Shown here piece by piece: positions 9,307 through 19,623 of a stretch of DNA of 64,000 bases; position 1 is the first letter of the stretch; each line of letters starts with the position of its first letter. Both the position numbers and the translations under genes were made by a program. This DNA comes from Kiritimatiellia bacterium (GTDB lineage: Bacteria; Verrucomicrobiota; Kiritimatiellia; CAIVKH01), in the NCBI GenBank assembly GCA_027493775.1, contig JAOSKE010000003.1:1-64000 (forward strand). The letters run 5' to 3'. The notes below the pieces were generated by a model, which was not told the DNA's origin, did not search any database, and saw nothing but the letters and a program-made list of their open reading frames with translations.

Positions 9307-9875
9307 GGCGACACTTTCCCTTCCATCGCCTGTTGAATGCAAGCGTTCAATCGCGAGGCCAGCAGCGAAACATGCGGTTCTTTCATCATGTTCACGTGCG
9401 ATCCGGTGACCTTGTGAAGGAACACGCGGGGCGCAAGATTCAACCAGCCGCAGGAAGGGTCGCCATAAAGCTCGTACTGACTCTCCTCCGGATAGAAAAA
9501 CATAATCGGCCCGGGATATTCCGTGCTGTGATACGAGGGCAGAACTCGTGTTTCAAGCACCCAGCGATTCAAGTCGCGCTTGTCCAGTTTGTCCGGATTA
9601 TGCCGGGCCATTGCGTCAATCAGTTTGCCCTCGCGCCACATCGAAAACTTTGCGCTCAAATGGCGCTTCCAATCCCCCGGCTTTGCGTGCAACGCGCCGT
9701 GTAGTCGCATCCGCAAATATTCGGAAGATTCGGTCTTCGGATTAAACGGGCGAGCGTCAATCAGGGCAAGCATCCCGATCTTCTCGCCATCCGCCATAAA
9801 CTGACGCGCCATTTCCATTGCAACAAGCCCGCCGAAACAATACCCCGCGAGCAAATACGGGCCATACGGCTGCAC
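9303..9875 (-). CDS. NRPS-PKS megasynthase, C-terminal thioesterase segment
   Basis: C-terminal part of the type I thioesterase (TE) domain that releases the finished chain. The nucleophile motif is GYCFGG (about 9830-9848), so Cys sits where most TEs have Ser. The catalytic His is probably in TGSHVNM near the end. The frame actually begins upstream, at EELARWFIRELKAVQPYGPY. It is separated from the previous segment only by an indel in the run near 9926-9929. The stop overlaps the acetyltransferase start. Confidence 0.85.
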   Translation of the reverse strand: MQPYGPYLLAGYCFGGLVAMEMARQFMADGEKIGMLALIDARPFNPKTESSEYLRMRLHGALHAKPGDWKRHLSAKFSMWREGKLIDAMARHNPDKLDKRDLNRWVLETRVLPSYHSTEYPGPIMFFYPEESQYELYGDPSCGWLNLAPRVFLHKVTGSHVNMMKEPHVSLLASRLNACIQQAMEGKVSP

Positions 9876-9880
9876 CGCTT

Positions 9881-10768
9881 TCAGTTCCCGAATAAACCAA
9901 CGTGCAAGTTCTTCAAGCGAGCGAATCCCCGGTCATCTTCGTACATCGTCGCGCAACTCAACCCGACACAGGACAGCGATTCATCGAGATGCGGCAACAA
10001 GTTCGAATAGATCAGCAAATCACCGAAATCCGACGGCAAAAGACATAGCGGCGGACTCCCTTGCCGCCCCTTGCGAAGCTCCACAAGCGTAGCACCGCCC
10101 GAAACCACGATATCCGCGTTTTCTTGCTGTAGCGGAGTCAAAACACGCGCAAGTTTTTCCACGGTCGGATTGCGGAATAGATCGGCAACCTCAAGTTTGT
10201 ATCCCGCTTCCTGCAAACGATTGATCAATTTGAACGCGGCGAGCGAATGGCCGCCGAGGGCAAAAAAATCGTCCGTCCGTTTTACGCCGACAACACCCAA
10301 CACCTGTTTCCACGTCTCAATCACCACCGCTTCGCGCGCAGACTCTCCGGCGCTCGCGACAACGCGCGGCATCAGCGGCGCAGCGGGAACGGCCGACTTT
10401 TGCTCCAACGTTTCTAGGCTTCCCTCGGCCAACACATGCCGATCAATCTTGCCGCTCGCGTTCAAGGGAAGCGCCGGGCGCTGAACAAAAAGAGAAGGCA
10501 CCATGAACTCCGGCAATGTGCCGCGCAGGAAGGCGCACAGTTCTTCGATATCCATCTGTTGCGATTGACGCGCGGAAACAAAGTAGGCGACCAATTGTTT
10601 GTCGCCAGCCGGAGTGGTGCGCACGACCACGGCGCACGATTGCACGTTCGGGTGACTGCTCAGCGCCGATTCGATCTCACCCAGTTCAATCCGGAACCCG
10701 CGAATTTTCACCTGCGCGTCGCGCCTTCCGGAGAAATTCCAACTGTCCATCCGCCAGCCAACGGGCAA
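9881..10768 (-). CDS. NRPS-PKS megasynthase, end of A2, PCP2 and start of TE
   Basis: Contains the C-terminal lobe of the second adenylation domain (GRRDAQVKIRGFRIELGEIE, core A8; NASGKIDR, core A10 Lys). Next comes a peptidyl carrier protein with the phosphopantetheine site FFALGGHSLAAF (Ser near 10245), then the TE N-terminus (PPLCLLPSDFGDLLIY). It joins the preceding segment at about 10735, where one extra base in a TCTCCGG context breaks EFL-GRRDAQ. Same polypeptide as its neighbours. Confidence 0.85.
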   Translation of the reverse strand: MPVGWRMDSWNFSGRRDAQVKIRGFRIELGEIESALSSHPNVQSCAVVVRTTPAGDKQLVAYFVSARQSQQMDIEELCAFLRGTLPEFMVPSLFVQRPALPLNASGKIDRHVLAEGSLETLEQKSAVPAAPLMPRVVASAGESAREAVVIETWKQVLGVVGVKRTDDFFALGGHSLAAFKLINRLQEAGYKLEVADLFRNPTVEKLARVLTPLQQENADIVVSGGATLVELRKGRQGSPPLCLLPSDFGDLLIYSNLLPHLDESLSCVGLSCATMYEDDRGFARLKNLHVGLFGN

Positions 10769-12005
10769 AGTCGCCCGTGCGATACAAGCGGGAGCCGGGT
10801 GTCTCTGGAAACGGGTTTTCGATGAAGACGAAATCCGTCAGATCGGGACGGTTCAGATAGCCGCGCGCCACCCCGTCACCACCCACATACAACTCTCCCG
10901 CAACCCCGACTGGCTGCGGAGACAATCGCCCATCAAGCACATACACCTGCGTGTTCGATATGGGCCGACCAAGTGGCAGCACATCGGGAATTGTTTGTGT
11001 TCGCGTCCACGCATTTGCGGTGGTGAAGGTCGTGCCCTCTGTCGGGCCGTAGCAGTGAATAATCGTCAGATCCGCTCGCCGCGCGAGCAGGCGGGCGACG
11101 TGATTACCGGATGTCACCTCGCCACCGGTGAGTAGCTGCTTCACTCCCTTCAGACAATCAGGGTTTTCATCAACAATCGTGTGGAAGAGCCCGGTGGTAA
11201 GCCAAAGCGTGGACACCTGTTCCGTCTCCATCGCGTGCGCGAGTCCCTCCATCGCAAAGCGGCCCGGCGGAAGAATCGCGAGGCGTCCGCCATTCAACAG
11301 CGGCGCCCAGATTTCAAACGTTGAGGCATCAAACGCGAGCGGCGACAGTTGCAAGTATCGCTCATCCGCCCCCAAATGCGCGTAAGAAACTCCCTTGACC
11401 AGCCGCACAACGCTCTTGTGCTCAATCAATACGCCTTTCGGCTGCCCGGTCGAACCCGATGTATAAAGAACGTAGGCCAACTGGCTCGGCGCATGTTCCG
11501 CGCCTCGTTCTTCAGCGGATAGATTTTCACCGGGGAGCGAGCGCCACGCCGCGCCTGCGCCGTCGAGGAGAATCGGCTCAACAGACATTGTTTCACAGCG
11601 GGCGAAATGTTCCGACAGCGCTAGAACAACGCCGATTTTCCCGTCTGCAATCTGAAGTCGCAACCGCTCGTCGGGATGCGTCGGATCAAGCGGCAGATAG
11701 GCCCCACCTGCCTTCAGAATTGCGAGCAACGCAACGATCAACTCGATCGAACGCTCTGCGCACAATCCAACCGGTTGATTCGGCCGGACACCACGGCGCA
11801 CCAACGCGCGCGCCAAGCGGTTGGCCTGCTCGTTCAGCGTGGCATACGTCATTGTTTCGCCGGAAAACGAAAGAGCAATGCGTTCCGGCGCGGCGGCGAC
11901 CTGGTCTTCAGAAGACTTCGTGAATACATTTCGCGGGATAAGCGGTTTGAGTCTGATTCCACTCCAGCAACAACATCCGCCGCTCACCGGTCGTGAGGAG
12001 AGCAA
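10686..12005 (-). CDS. NRPS-PKS megasynthase, second adenylation domain (valine-like code)
   Basis: Main body of adenylation domain A2: YTSGSTGQPKGVLIEHKS (A3), FDASTFEIW (A4), CYGPTEGTTF (A5), LYRTGDFARW (A7). Reading the ten specificity positions by eye gives D-A-F-W-L-G-C-T-F-K, very close to a published valine code (DAFWIGGTFK). The selected amino acid is thus tentatively Val or a similar branched residue. The first 33 or so residues are out-of-frame shadow. The true join to the previous segment is HEVF|EDQVAAAPERIAL at about 11911. Confidence 0.85.
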   Translation of the reverse strand: MLSSRPVSGGCCCWSGIRLKPLIPRNVFTKSSEDQVAAAPERIALSFSGETMTYATLNEQANRLARALVRRGVRPNQPVGLCAERSIELIVALLAILKAGGAYLPLDPTHPDERLRLQIADGKIGVVLALSEHFARCETMSVEPILLDGAGAAWRSLPGENLSAEERGAEHAPSQLAYVLYTSGSTGQPKGVLIEHKSVVRLVKGVSYAHLGADERYLQLSPLAFDASTFEIWAPLLNGGRLAILPPGRFAMEGLAHAMETEQVSTLWLTTGLFHTIVDENPDCLKGVKQLLTGGEVTSGNHVARLLARRADLTIIHCYGPTEGTTFTTANAWTRTQTIPDVLPLGRPISNTQVYVLDGRLSPQPVGVAGELYVGGDGVARGYLNRPDLTDFVFIENPFPETPGSRLYRTGDFARWLADGQLEFLRKARRAGENSRVPD

Positions 12006-15000
12006 TCGCGCCGACCGGTGTTTCGGGGTCTGCCGTCACCGCGCGGACGATTTGCCGAAAATGGCCCAGCCACCGCTGCACCGTCGCCTGCTCAAACAAA
12101 TCCGTGTTGTAATTGCATTCGATTCGCAGGTGGTCGGCGGACGAAACAACGTTGAATGAAAACTCGAATTGGTAAGCCACTCGCGGATTGATCACGATCT
12201 CGGTGTCCAACCCCTCAAAGCGCAATCCATGAATTGCCGGATCCACATTGAATGTGGTCTGAATCAGCGGCGGGCGCGCCGGGTCGCGCGGGATTTGCAG
12301 TGCCTTGATAAGGTCGCCGAACGTCAATCCCTGATGCTCATACGCATCCAACAACACGCGTTGCGTGGCAGCGAGCAGCGCACTGAACGGCTTCTCCGGA
12401 TCAATACGCAAACGGATCGGCAACAAGTTCACACAGTGTCCGACCAACGCGCCATTCTCCAGCAACTGCTGACCCGCCGCAGGCACGCCGATAATCAAAT
12501 CGTCCTGCCCGGTCAGCCGATGCAAGAGAACCGCGTACTGCGCCAGGATATTCGCAAACAATGTCACACGGCTTTGGGCGCCAAGCTCCCTGATCCCAGC
12601 AACCTCTGCGCCATCGAGAATGGACACTTCCATCGCGCCGGAAAACGTGCGTTGTGGCGGACGCGGACGATCTGCCGGCCATTCAATGGCCAAGGGCGGC
12701 CGCGCGAGCGATTTCAGCCAGTAATCCAAATCCACCCGCGCCCGATCATCGCGGCTGTAGCTATCAAGATAGCGCGCATACTCTCGAAATTGGACTGGCA
12801 ACGGCGGCGAGTCCGGCGCTTGCAAAACAGCCTTTGAATAAAGCTCGCCCAGGTCCCGCGACATCACGTCGTACGACCATCCATCGCACACAATGTGATG
12901 CACGGTAAGAATCATTATGTGGAGGTCGGACTCCATCCGCGTGATCCGCACTCGACCGAGCGGCAGTTTCGCAAGGTCGAACTGGTGTGAAACTTCCTCG
13001 CGAATCAGCGCAGACAACCGGGCTTCGCGCTCCGGCGCGGAGTAGCCAGCGAAATCGAAAAATTCTATATCCGTCACCCCTACTGGATGAACCGTTTGCG
13101 TCGAGCCGTCCTCGTCGAAGGTCGTGCGCAACGCCTCGTGGCGCACAATCAACTGTTGCAAGGCGCTCTCCATTGCCGCGCGATTGAACGGCCCCCGCAT
13201 AGTGAATGTGCAGGATTCGTTGAATGCTGGCGAGGACGAGGGATCAAGTTTTGTGGCCAGCCAGATTTCCTGCTGTCCGGGCGTCAGCGTGAACGCACCC
13301 GCTTCTGAAATAGCCGTGCGCCGTTCGGGGAGGAACCCACCCCCGCGCATTTCAGCAATGGCGTGTTTGAAGGCGCCAACAAGACGCTCGATATCCGCGT
13401 CCGAATGCGCCGTCGAAATGAAACACGGGCGCCCCTCCCAAATATGGATTCCGGCATCGCGCAGGTAATGAAAGAGCAGACTGAAAAAGTGGAACGACTC
13501 GCCGTGGCTGAAGTACCAGAGCGATCCGAAGGTATTGATTTTTAGCTCAATCCCCTCGGCGTTGAAAAAGTCGTTCACGTTTTTTGCAAATTGCGTCGTC
13601 CGCTCGTTCAATTCTGTTTGGAGTCCGGGTCCCGTGGCCTGCAAGCGCTTCACAACAGCGCGCGCGGCGGCCATCGCAAGCGGATGGCGGACGAATGTTC
13701 CCGCAAAGAACGTGACGCCCGCTTCGGGCACCGAGGCATCCCCGTAGTTCCACGCGCCACCATCGAAGGCGTCCATGTATTCGCGGCGTCCCGCAATAAT
13801 CCCTATCGGCATTCCACCGCCGATCACCTTGCCATAGGTCGCCAAATCCGCGTGAACGCCAAACCATGCTTGTGCGCCGCCGGGATGCACGCGAAATCCC
13901 GTGATGACCTCGTCGAAAATCAGCGCGATTCCGAGGTCCTTCGTCAACGCGCGCAGCGAGTGGAGAAATTCCCGGGGCTGCAACTCCGGCTTCCGACTCT
14001 GCACCGGCTCCACCAAAATCGCGGCAATGCTTGCTGCTTCGGCGCGAATGGTTTCAAGCGAGGATGAATCGCCATACGGCAGGACGAGCACATGACTCAC
14101 CATGTCGCGCGGAATCCCGGGCGCGATTGGGAGCGTCCGAATTCGCCCCTGCACAGTCTGTCCTTTTGCAAGCGCCTCGTCGTTGACGCCGTGGTAATCA
14201 CCGGCGAAATACACAATGCGGTCGCGGCCGGTCACCGTTCGAGCGGCGCGCACCGCGCCCATGACAGCCTCGGAACCGGTATTGCAAAACGTCACCCGCT
14301 CCATCCCGGTCAGGGCAACAATCGCCTGTGCGACTTCACCGGCCACGGCAGATTGCGGACCGATCTCGATGCCGGTCTGGAGCTGCTGTTCCAGCGCCTC
14401 GCGCACAAAGTCCGGGTTGTGCCCGAACAAGTTCGTGCCAAACCCCATCGTCACATCAAGAAATTCATTCCCATCAAGGTCCCAAATCTTCGACCCGGCG
14501 GAACGCGCGGAGACGATGGGATACGTCATTTCCTTCCACGTCACGCGGAACCCCGCAACGGCGCGCGGATCCGCAAAATGTGCGCGATGTTGGCGGGTGT
14601 ATTCCTTTGAGCGCTGCGTCTTCTTCGTGTAGCGCGCAATCAGTGCATCAAGATGTTCCTGTTGCGCTGGCGTGAGGGTGTCGCCCGCCGATTTGTTAAT
14701 CGGCGCATACGGCCCGTGTCGGGTCGGAACAGAAGGCGCGGACCTCGGCGACGCCTCACCTTCCGGTGAGAACGGGCCTGCCATCGTGATCGTGCTAGCG
14801 CTCGCGCGCGCCTCGGGCGAAGCCGCCGGCGCAGCGGCGACGGTTGGCGAAACCTGCGCAGGCAAATGTGCAGCGATGTACGCAGAAATGGCGGCGGGCG
14901 AGGATAGCTCCTCCAACATCTGCCGTAGTGTCAGCTTCACCAAGAAGCGACGCTGAAAGGCGAGACTCACTTGTGTGAGAAAGAGCGAATCAAATCCCAT

Positions 15001-18000
15001 TTCCAGAAATGGCCGGGTCGGCTCAATATTCGCGCGATCAATCCCCGACAAATCCTGAAGAATATCGAGGATTTCGCCCAGAACATCATCCGACGGGCGA
15101 TTCTGTTCCGCGTTTGCCGCCCCCCCCGCGTCAGACACAGACGCGGCGGATTCCAGCTCAACCGCCGCCGATGGCGCAGGTGCGTCGCTCGCAGACGGTG
15201 GCTCAATCCAAAAACGCTTCCGCTCGAACGGATACGTCGGCAGCGCAATGCGACAAGGCAACGGCGACTCGTATAGTTTCGCAGTATCCATCCCCACCCC
15301 GGCGCACCACAGGCGACCCACCGCGTGAAGGAGTACAGCGTAATCGTCCGAATCTTCCTTTGCGCGACGCATGGATGGAATCGCGATGACAGGAATTTCC
15401 GCTTCATCGTGCTGTGCAGCCAACGTGGTCAGCGCCTGACTGGGCCCGACTTCAAGGAATACGACATTGGGCAGCTTCATCGCTTCGCGCACCGCCGCGC
15501 TAAAGCGAACGGGATCGCGAACCTGCCGCACCCAGTATTCGGCATCCGCGATGGCTTCCGGTGAAATCCATCCACCCGTGCGCGTGGAAAGAAATGGTCC
15601 GCTCGCAGGATTGCGCTTCGTCTTTTTGACAACTTCACGGAACGGATCAAGCGCCGGATCCACCATCGCCGAGTGGAACGCATGGGATGTCTGCAAAGCC
15701 TTCGCGCCGATTCCCCGCGCCTCAAGCATCGTCTCGAACGCGGCAATGGCTTCGGACGGGCCGGAGACGACGGTGAGCAACGGCGCGTTATAGCCCGCGA
15801 TGGATAGTTCCGGCGGAAGAAGCGACTGAACCTCCTCGCCGGACAGCCGCACCGCAAGCATTCGGCCCTTGGGCTGCTGCTGCATCAACTGTCCGCGGCG
15901 GATAAGCAGACGCAAAGCGTCTTCCATCGAAAACACACCTGCAAGGCAGGCGGGAACAAATTCGCCGGAGCTGTGTCCGATCATCGCGGCGGGCGTAACG
16001 CCCAGCGACATCCACCAATGCGCCAGCGCGTACTCTATCGCAAAGATACAGGGCTGCGCGTTCTGCGTCTGCGTCAACTGCTTGTCATTTTCCCCCGCGC
16101 GTTCGGCCGGTGGAAAAAGCAAGCCCTTCAAATCGATATCCATTTCAGCGCGCAACACGGCGGCGCAGGCATCGAAACGCTCCCGGAAGACCGCTTCTTT
16201 TTCATAGAGATCGCGCCCCATCTCAATGTGCTGGGAGCCTTGGCCCGGAAAGAGAAAGACGACGGACGGAGCGCCGGAGAGCGGCTCGCCCTTTCGGAAC
16301 AATGCGCGCGAGCGCAACGCGGCAATCGCTTCCTTTCCGTTCTGCGCAACAACAAATCCTCGCTTCGCCATGCGCTGGCGGCCGACATCCAGCGTGTAGG
16401 CAACATTGCTTATCTGCGTGGCCGGATGTTGTTCGAGAAAAACGGCGAGGTTTTCGGCTGCCGCGCTCAACGCGGAATCGGTGCGCGCGGAAAGCGGAAG
16501 GAAATAATGCGAGCGCGCCGCAGATTCGCCCGAAGCGAGAGGAGCTTCTTCAAGAATGACATGGGCATTCGTGCCGCCCACGCCAAACGAGCTCACACCC
16601 GCGCGGCGCGGCGCATCGCCGACCGGCCACGCGGTCAGTTCACGCGGGCCATAGAAAGGCGTTGCCGGCAAATCAAGCAACGGATTCGGTTGCTTGAAAT
16701 GAAGCAGCGGGGGAATTTGATGATGATACAGCGACAGCGCGGTCTTGATCAGTCCCGTGACACCAGCGGCGGACTCAAGATGCCCGATATTTGCCTTCAC
16801 CGATCCCAGCGCACAGTACCCCGAGTCCGCCGTCTCCCGACGAAATGCGCGGGTCAGTCCCGCAATTTCAATCGGATCGCCAATCGGCGTTCCCGTGCCG
16901 TGTGTTTCGACGAAACCAATGGTGCGCGGGTCAACTCCCGACCGGTCCAGCGCCTGGCGAATAACTTCCGACTGCCCTTCCGCGCTGGGCGCCATAAAGC
17001 CCGCCTTGCGTGCGCCGTCGTTATTCAGCGCCCAGCCCTTAATCACCGCGTAAATGGTATCGCCATCCGCCTGCGCGTCGGAGAGGCGCTTGAGCGCAAC
17101 CACCGCCGCGCCGGAGCCGAAGACCGTGCCCGCCGCCGATGCATCGAACGGACGACAATGTCCGTCCGATGAGGCGATGCTGCCATCCACATAAACGTAA
17201 CCGCGCTCCTGTGGAAACGAAATGGAGACGCCGCCTGCAAGCGCCAAGTCGGACATTCCTGTGCGAAGACTCTCGCACGCCTGACAAATTGCGACGAGCG
17301 AGCTGGAGCACGCGGTCTGCACGGTCATACTCGGGCCGCGCAGGTTAAGTTTGTACGCCACGCGGGTCGCGACATAATCCTTGTCATTCCCCATCAACGT
17401 CTGATAGCCGCTGACCTGAAACGCCCGGACAAACTCCTCCGCTGCCGCGCGATCTTTGAGCGCGTTGTGCAACAAATAGGTATTCATGCTCGCGGCGGCA
17501 AACACGCCGATCGCGCCCGCGAAGCGCGAAGGGTCGCATCCCGCGTGTTCCAGCGCCTCCCATGCGCTTTCGAGGAATACACGATGCTGCGGATCCGTCA
17601 GCTCCGCCTCGCGTGGCGTCATTCCAAAGAGCGTCGCGTCGAACCACTCGCAACGCTCCAATACTCCGCGCGCCTTAATAAACTTCAGGTCGGAGCCGGG
17701 CGGCGGGGCGCCCGGCACCTCCTCGTCCTTAAAGAAGGTAACGCTCTCGCGCCCCTCTCGCACATTTTTCCAGAACTCTGCGATACTGATTGCGCCAGGA
17801 AAGCGCCCCGCCATTCCGACAATGGCAATAGGTTCGTCCGCGTCTTTTTTAAACGCCGGACGCGAGACAGAAGTCGTCGCAGCCTCGCCTTGAGTAAGAA
17901 ACGTCGCCAGCCCGGAAATGGTGGGAAAACGAAACATTTCAAGGATGGAAACGTCGCGTTTCAGGCTGGTGCGCAAACCAGCCTGCACCCGCGCAAGTTT

Positions 18001-19623
18001 CAAGGAATCACCGCCGAGATCAAAAAAGTTGGTCTGAATCCCGACACGCTCCACACCTAACGACTGTTGCCACAACTGAACCAATACCTGCTCAACCTCT
18101 GTTCGCGGTGGCGTCTGATCCACCGCATCCTGCCCCTGCTTCGGAGCGGGCAACGCGCGGCGATGAATCTTGCCGCTCGGAGTCAGCGGAATTCGATCAA
18201 GAAACATATACAGAGCTGGCACCATGTACTCAGGCAAGACAGCCTGCAAATAGCCGCGTAACGCACTTGCTTCCACGGCGTTTTTATCGGTAACCGCATA
18301 CGCCACCAGCTGGCGCGCACCGCCTTGTTCGTGCGCCACTACCGCGCACTCGTGTACCGTTGGATGCTTGTTCAGCGCGGCCTCTATTTCCTCCAACTCG
18401 ACGCGATAGCCGCGAATCTTCACCTGGTCATCGCCGCGGCCAAGGAACTCCAACTGCCCGTCACCATTCACCCGCGCAAAATCGCCGGTGCGGTAATACC
18501 GCTGCGTCCGCTCCTTCCATTTGCGCTCAACAAAACGCTCGTCCGTCAACTCCGGCTGATCCAAATATCCGCGCGCAAGACAATCGCCGCCAAGAAAAAG
18601 CTCACCGCGAACCCCCCGGGCGACCGGCATCCCTTCTGAATCAAGCAGCAACGCGCTTGTGTTCGCAATGGGAACGCCGATGGGCGGCAGGTCCGGCCAC
18701 GAGACCGGATCTTTAGGCAGGATATACGCCGTCGCAACGTGCGTTTCCGACGGGCCGTATTGATTGTGCAGACGACACTCCCGAACTTCCTCAAAGAATC
18801 GCCGAATCTCCGGCGTAATTTTCAACGCCTCTCCGGCAGTGATCACGTCGCGCAGCGTCCGGGGGAAAAGCTCCATCGCGGCGGCTGAAACGGCTATCTG
18901 CTGCAACGCCGCGTAGGGCATGAACCAACGCGCGATGTCCCGCTCGCCTGCAAGGCGCAACAACTGCATCGGATCACGACGCATTGTTTCCGGAACAATC
19001 ACCAGTGCGCCACCGGCGCACCACGTCGAAAATATTTCCTGAAACGACACATCGAAGCCGAGGGAGGCATACTGGAGCGTGGGTCTGCGCGAATCCGACG
19101 TGGACAATGTGTTTTGCCACTCCACGAGATTCATCCCGGCGCGGCGCGTCATCGCGACGCCTTTCGGACGACCGGTTGATCCAGACGTATAAATCACATA
19201 CAGCAAATGATCGGGCCCCGCGCCGCTCCGCTTCGTCCATTCCGACTGATTGCGCAGCAACGAAAGCTCCGAATCAACCGGAAGCGTTTCGCATTCAATT
19301 GAAACGGCTGCGCGATGCTCGGGCTGCGTCAACACCAGCGCCAGCGAAGCCTGCTCCATCATATAGCGGATTCGATCCGCCGGAAAATAGGGATCAATCG
19401 GAACATAGCACCCGCCCGCCTTCAACACCCCCAGCAACGCGACCATCGTTTCCGGCGCACGCTCCATCAACAAGCCGACTCGCGTATCCGGTCCCACCCC
19501 CGCTCGCGCAGCAGCGCGGCCATTCGGTTCGACAGCGAAATCAACTCGCCATAACTCATGACACGCGACTCGAATATCACCGCGGGCGACTCGGGGGCGT
19601 TCATCGCGGCTAAATCCACCCAC
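11908..19623 (-). CDS. NRPS-PKS megasynthase core: A1-PCP-KS-AT-ACP-AMT-C
   Basis: A 2571-residue segment. Domain order: most of A1 (YTSGSTGRPKGVAMTRRA; FDVSFQEIF; by-eye code about D-V-Q-F-I-A-Q-V-A-K, proline-like); PCP1 (FFDLGGDSLKL, Ser near 18010); KS with TACSSSL, ETHGTGTPIGDP and KANIGHLESAAG (Cys-His-His present); AT with FLFPGQGSQ, GHSSGEF and HAFHS (malonyl-type); ACP (MGFDSLFLTQ); class III PLP aminotransferase (FCNTGSEAVMGA, DEVITGFR, TYGKVIGGG Lys near 13835); and C domain (VHHIVCDGWS). There is no KR, so the aminotransferase would act on a beta-keto thioester and leave a beta-amine, as in the iturin and mycosubtilin family. The segment ends at the HEVF frameshift. Confidence 0.92.
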   Translation of the reverse strand: MGGFSRDERPRVARGDIRVACHELWRVDFAVEPNGRAAARAGVGPDTRVGLLMERAPETMVALLGVLKAGGCYVPIDPYFPADRIRYMMEQASLALVLTQPEHRAAVSIECETLPVDSELSLLRNQSEWTKRSGAGPDHLLYVIYTSGSTGRPKGVAMTRRAGMNLVEWQNTLSTSDSRRPTLQYASLGFDVSFQEIFSTWCAGGALVIVPETMRRDPMQLLRLAGERDIARWFMPYAALQQIAVSAAAMELFPRTLRDVITAGEALKITPEIRRFFEEVRECRLHNQYGPSETHVATAYILPKDPVSWPDLPPIGVPIANTSALLLDSEGMPVARGVRGELFLGGDCLARGYLDQPELTDERFVERKWKERTQRYYRTGDFARVNGDGQLEFLGRGDDQVKIRGYRVELEEIEAALNKHPTVHECAVVAHEQGGARQLVAYAVTDKNAVEASALRGYLQAVLPEYMVPALYMFLDRIPLTPSGKIHRRALPAPKQGQDAVDQTPPRTEVEQVLVQLWQQSLGVERVGIQTNFFDLGGDSLKLARVQAGLRTSLKRDVSILEMFRFPTISGLATFLTQGEAATTSVSRPAFKKDADEPIAIVGMAGRFPGAISIAEFWKNVREGRESVTFFKDEEVPGAPPPGSDLKFIKARGVLERCEWFDATLFGMTPREAELTDPQHRVFLESAWEALEHAGCDPSRFAGAIGVFAAASMNTYLLHNALKDRAAAEEFVRAFQVSGYQTLMGNDKDYVATRVAYKLNLRGPSMTVQTACSSSLVAICQACESLRTGMSDLALAGGVSISFPQERGYVYVDGSIASSDGHCRPFDASAAGTVFGSGAAVVALKRLSDAQADGDTIYAVIKGWALNNDGARKAGFMAPSAEGQSEVIRQALDRSGVDPRTIGFVETHGTGTPIGDPIEIAGLTRAFRRETADSGYCALGSVKANIGHLESAAGVTGLIKTALSLYHHQIPPLLHFKQPNPLLDLPATPFYGPRELTAWPVGDAPRRAGVSSFGVGGTNAHVILEEAPLASGESAARSHYFLPLSARTDSALSAAAENLAVFLEQHPATQISNVAYTLDVGRQRMAKRGFVVAQNGKEAIAALRSRALFRKGEPLSGAPSVVFLFPGQGSQHIEMGRDLYEKEAVFRERFDACAAVLRAEMDIDLKGLLFPPAERAGENDKQLTQTQNAQPCIFAIEYALAHWWMSLGVTPAAMIGHSSGEFVPACLAGVFSMEDALRLLIRRGQLMQQQPKGRMLAVRLSGEEVQSLLPPELSIAGYNAPLLTVVSGPSEAIAAFETMLEARGIGAKALQTSHAFHSAMVDPALDPFREVVKKTKRNPASGPFLSTRTGGWISPEAIADAEYWVRQVRDPVRFSAAVREAMKLPNVVFLEVGPSQALTTLAAQHDEAEIPVIAIPSMRRAKEDSDDYAVLLHAVGRLWCAGVGMDTAKLYESPLPCRIALPTYPFERKRFWIEPPSASDAPAPSAAVELESAASVSDAGGAANAEQNRPSDDVLGEILDILQDLSGIDRANIEPTRPFLEMGFDSLFLTQVSLAFQRRFLVKLTLRQMLEELSSPAAISAYIAAHLPAQVSPTVAAAPAASPEARASASTITMAGPFSPEGEASPRSAPSVPTRHGPYAPINKSAGDTLTPAQQEHLDALIARYTKKTQRSKEYTRQHRAHFADPRAVAGFRVTWKEMTYPIVSARSAGSKIWDLDGNEFLDVTMGFGTNLFGHNPDFVREALEQQLQTGIEIGPQSAVAGEVAQAIVALTGMERVTFCNTGSEAVMGAVRAARTVTGRDRIVYFAGDYHGVNDEALAKGQTVQGRIRTLPIAPGIPRDMVSHVLVLPYGDSSSLETIRAEAASIAAILVEPVQSRKPELQPREFLHSLRALTKDLGIALIFDEVITGFRVHPGGAQAWFGVHADLATYGKVIGGGMPIGIIAGRREYMDAFDGGAWNYGDASVPEAGVTFFAGTFVRHPLAMAAARAVVKRLQATGPGLQTELNERTTQFAKNVNDFFNAEGIELKINTFGSLWYFSHGESFHFFSLLFHYLRDAGIHIWEGRPCFISTAHSDADIERLVGAFKHAIAEMRGGGFLPERRTAISEAGAFTLTPGQQEIWLATKLDPSSSPAFNESCTFTMRGPFNRAAMESALQQLIVRHEALRTTFDEDGSTQTVHPVGVTDIEFFDFAGYSAPEREARLSALIREEVSHQFDLAKLPLGRVRITRMESDLHIMILTVHHIVCDGWSYDVMSRDLGELYSKAVLQAPDSPPLPVQFREYARYLDSYSRDDRARVDLDYWLKSLARPPLAIEWPADRPRPPQRTFSGAMEVSILDGAEVAGIRELGAQSRVTLFANILAQYAVLLHRLTGQDDLIIGVPAAGQQLLENGALVGHCVNLLPIRLRIDPEKPFSALLAATQRVLLDAYEHQGLTFGDLIKALQIPRDPARPPLIQTTFNVDPAIHGLRFEGLDTEIVINPRVAYQFEFSFNVVSSADHLRIECNYNTDLFEQATVQRWLGHFRQIVRAVTADPETPVGAIALLTTGERRMLLLEWNQTQTAYPAKCIHEVF

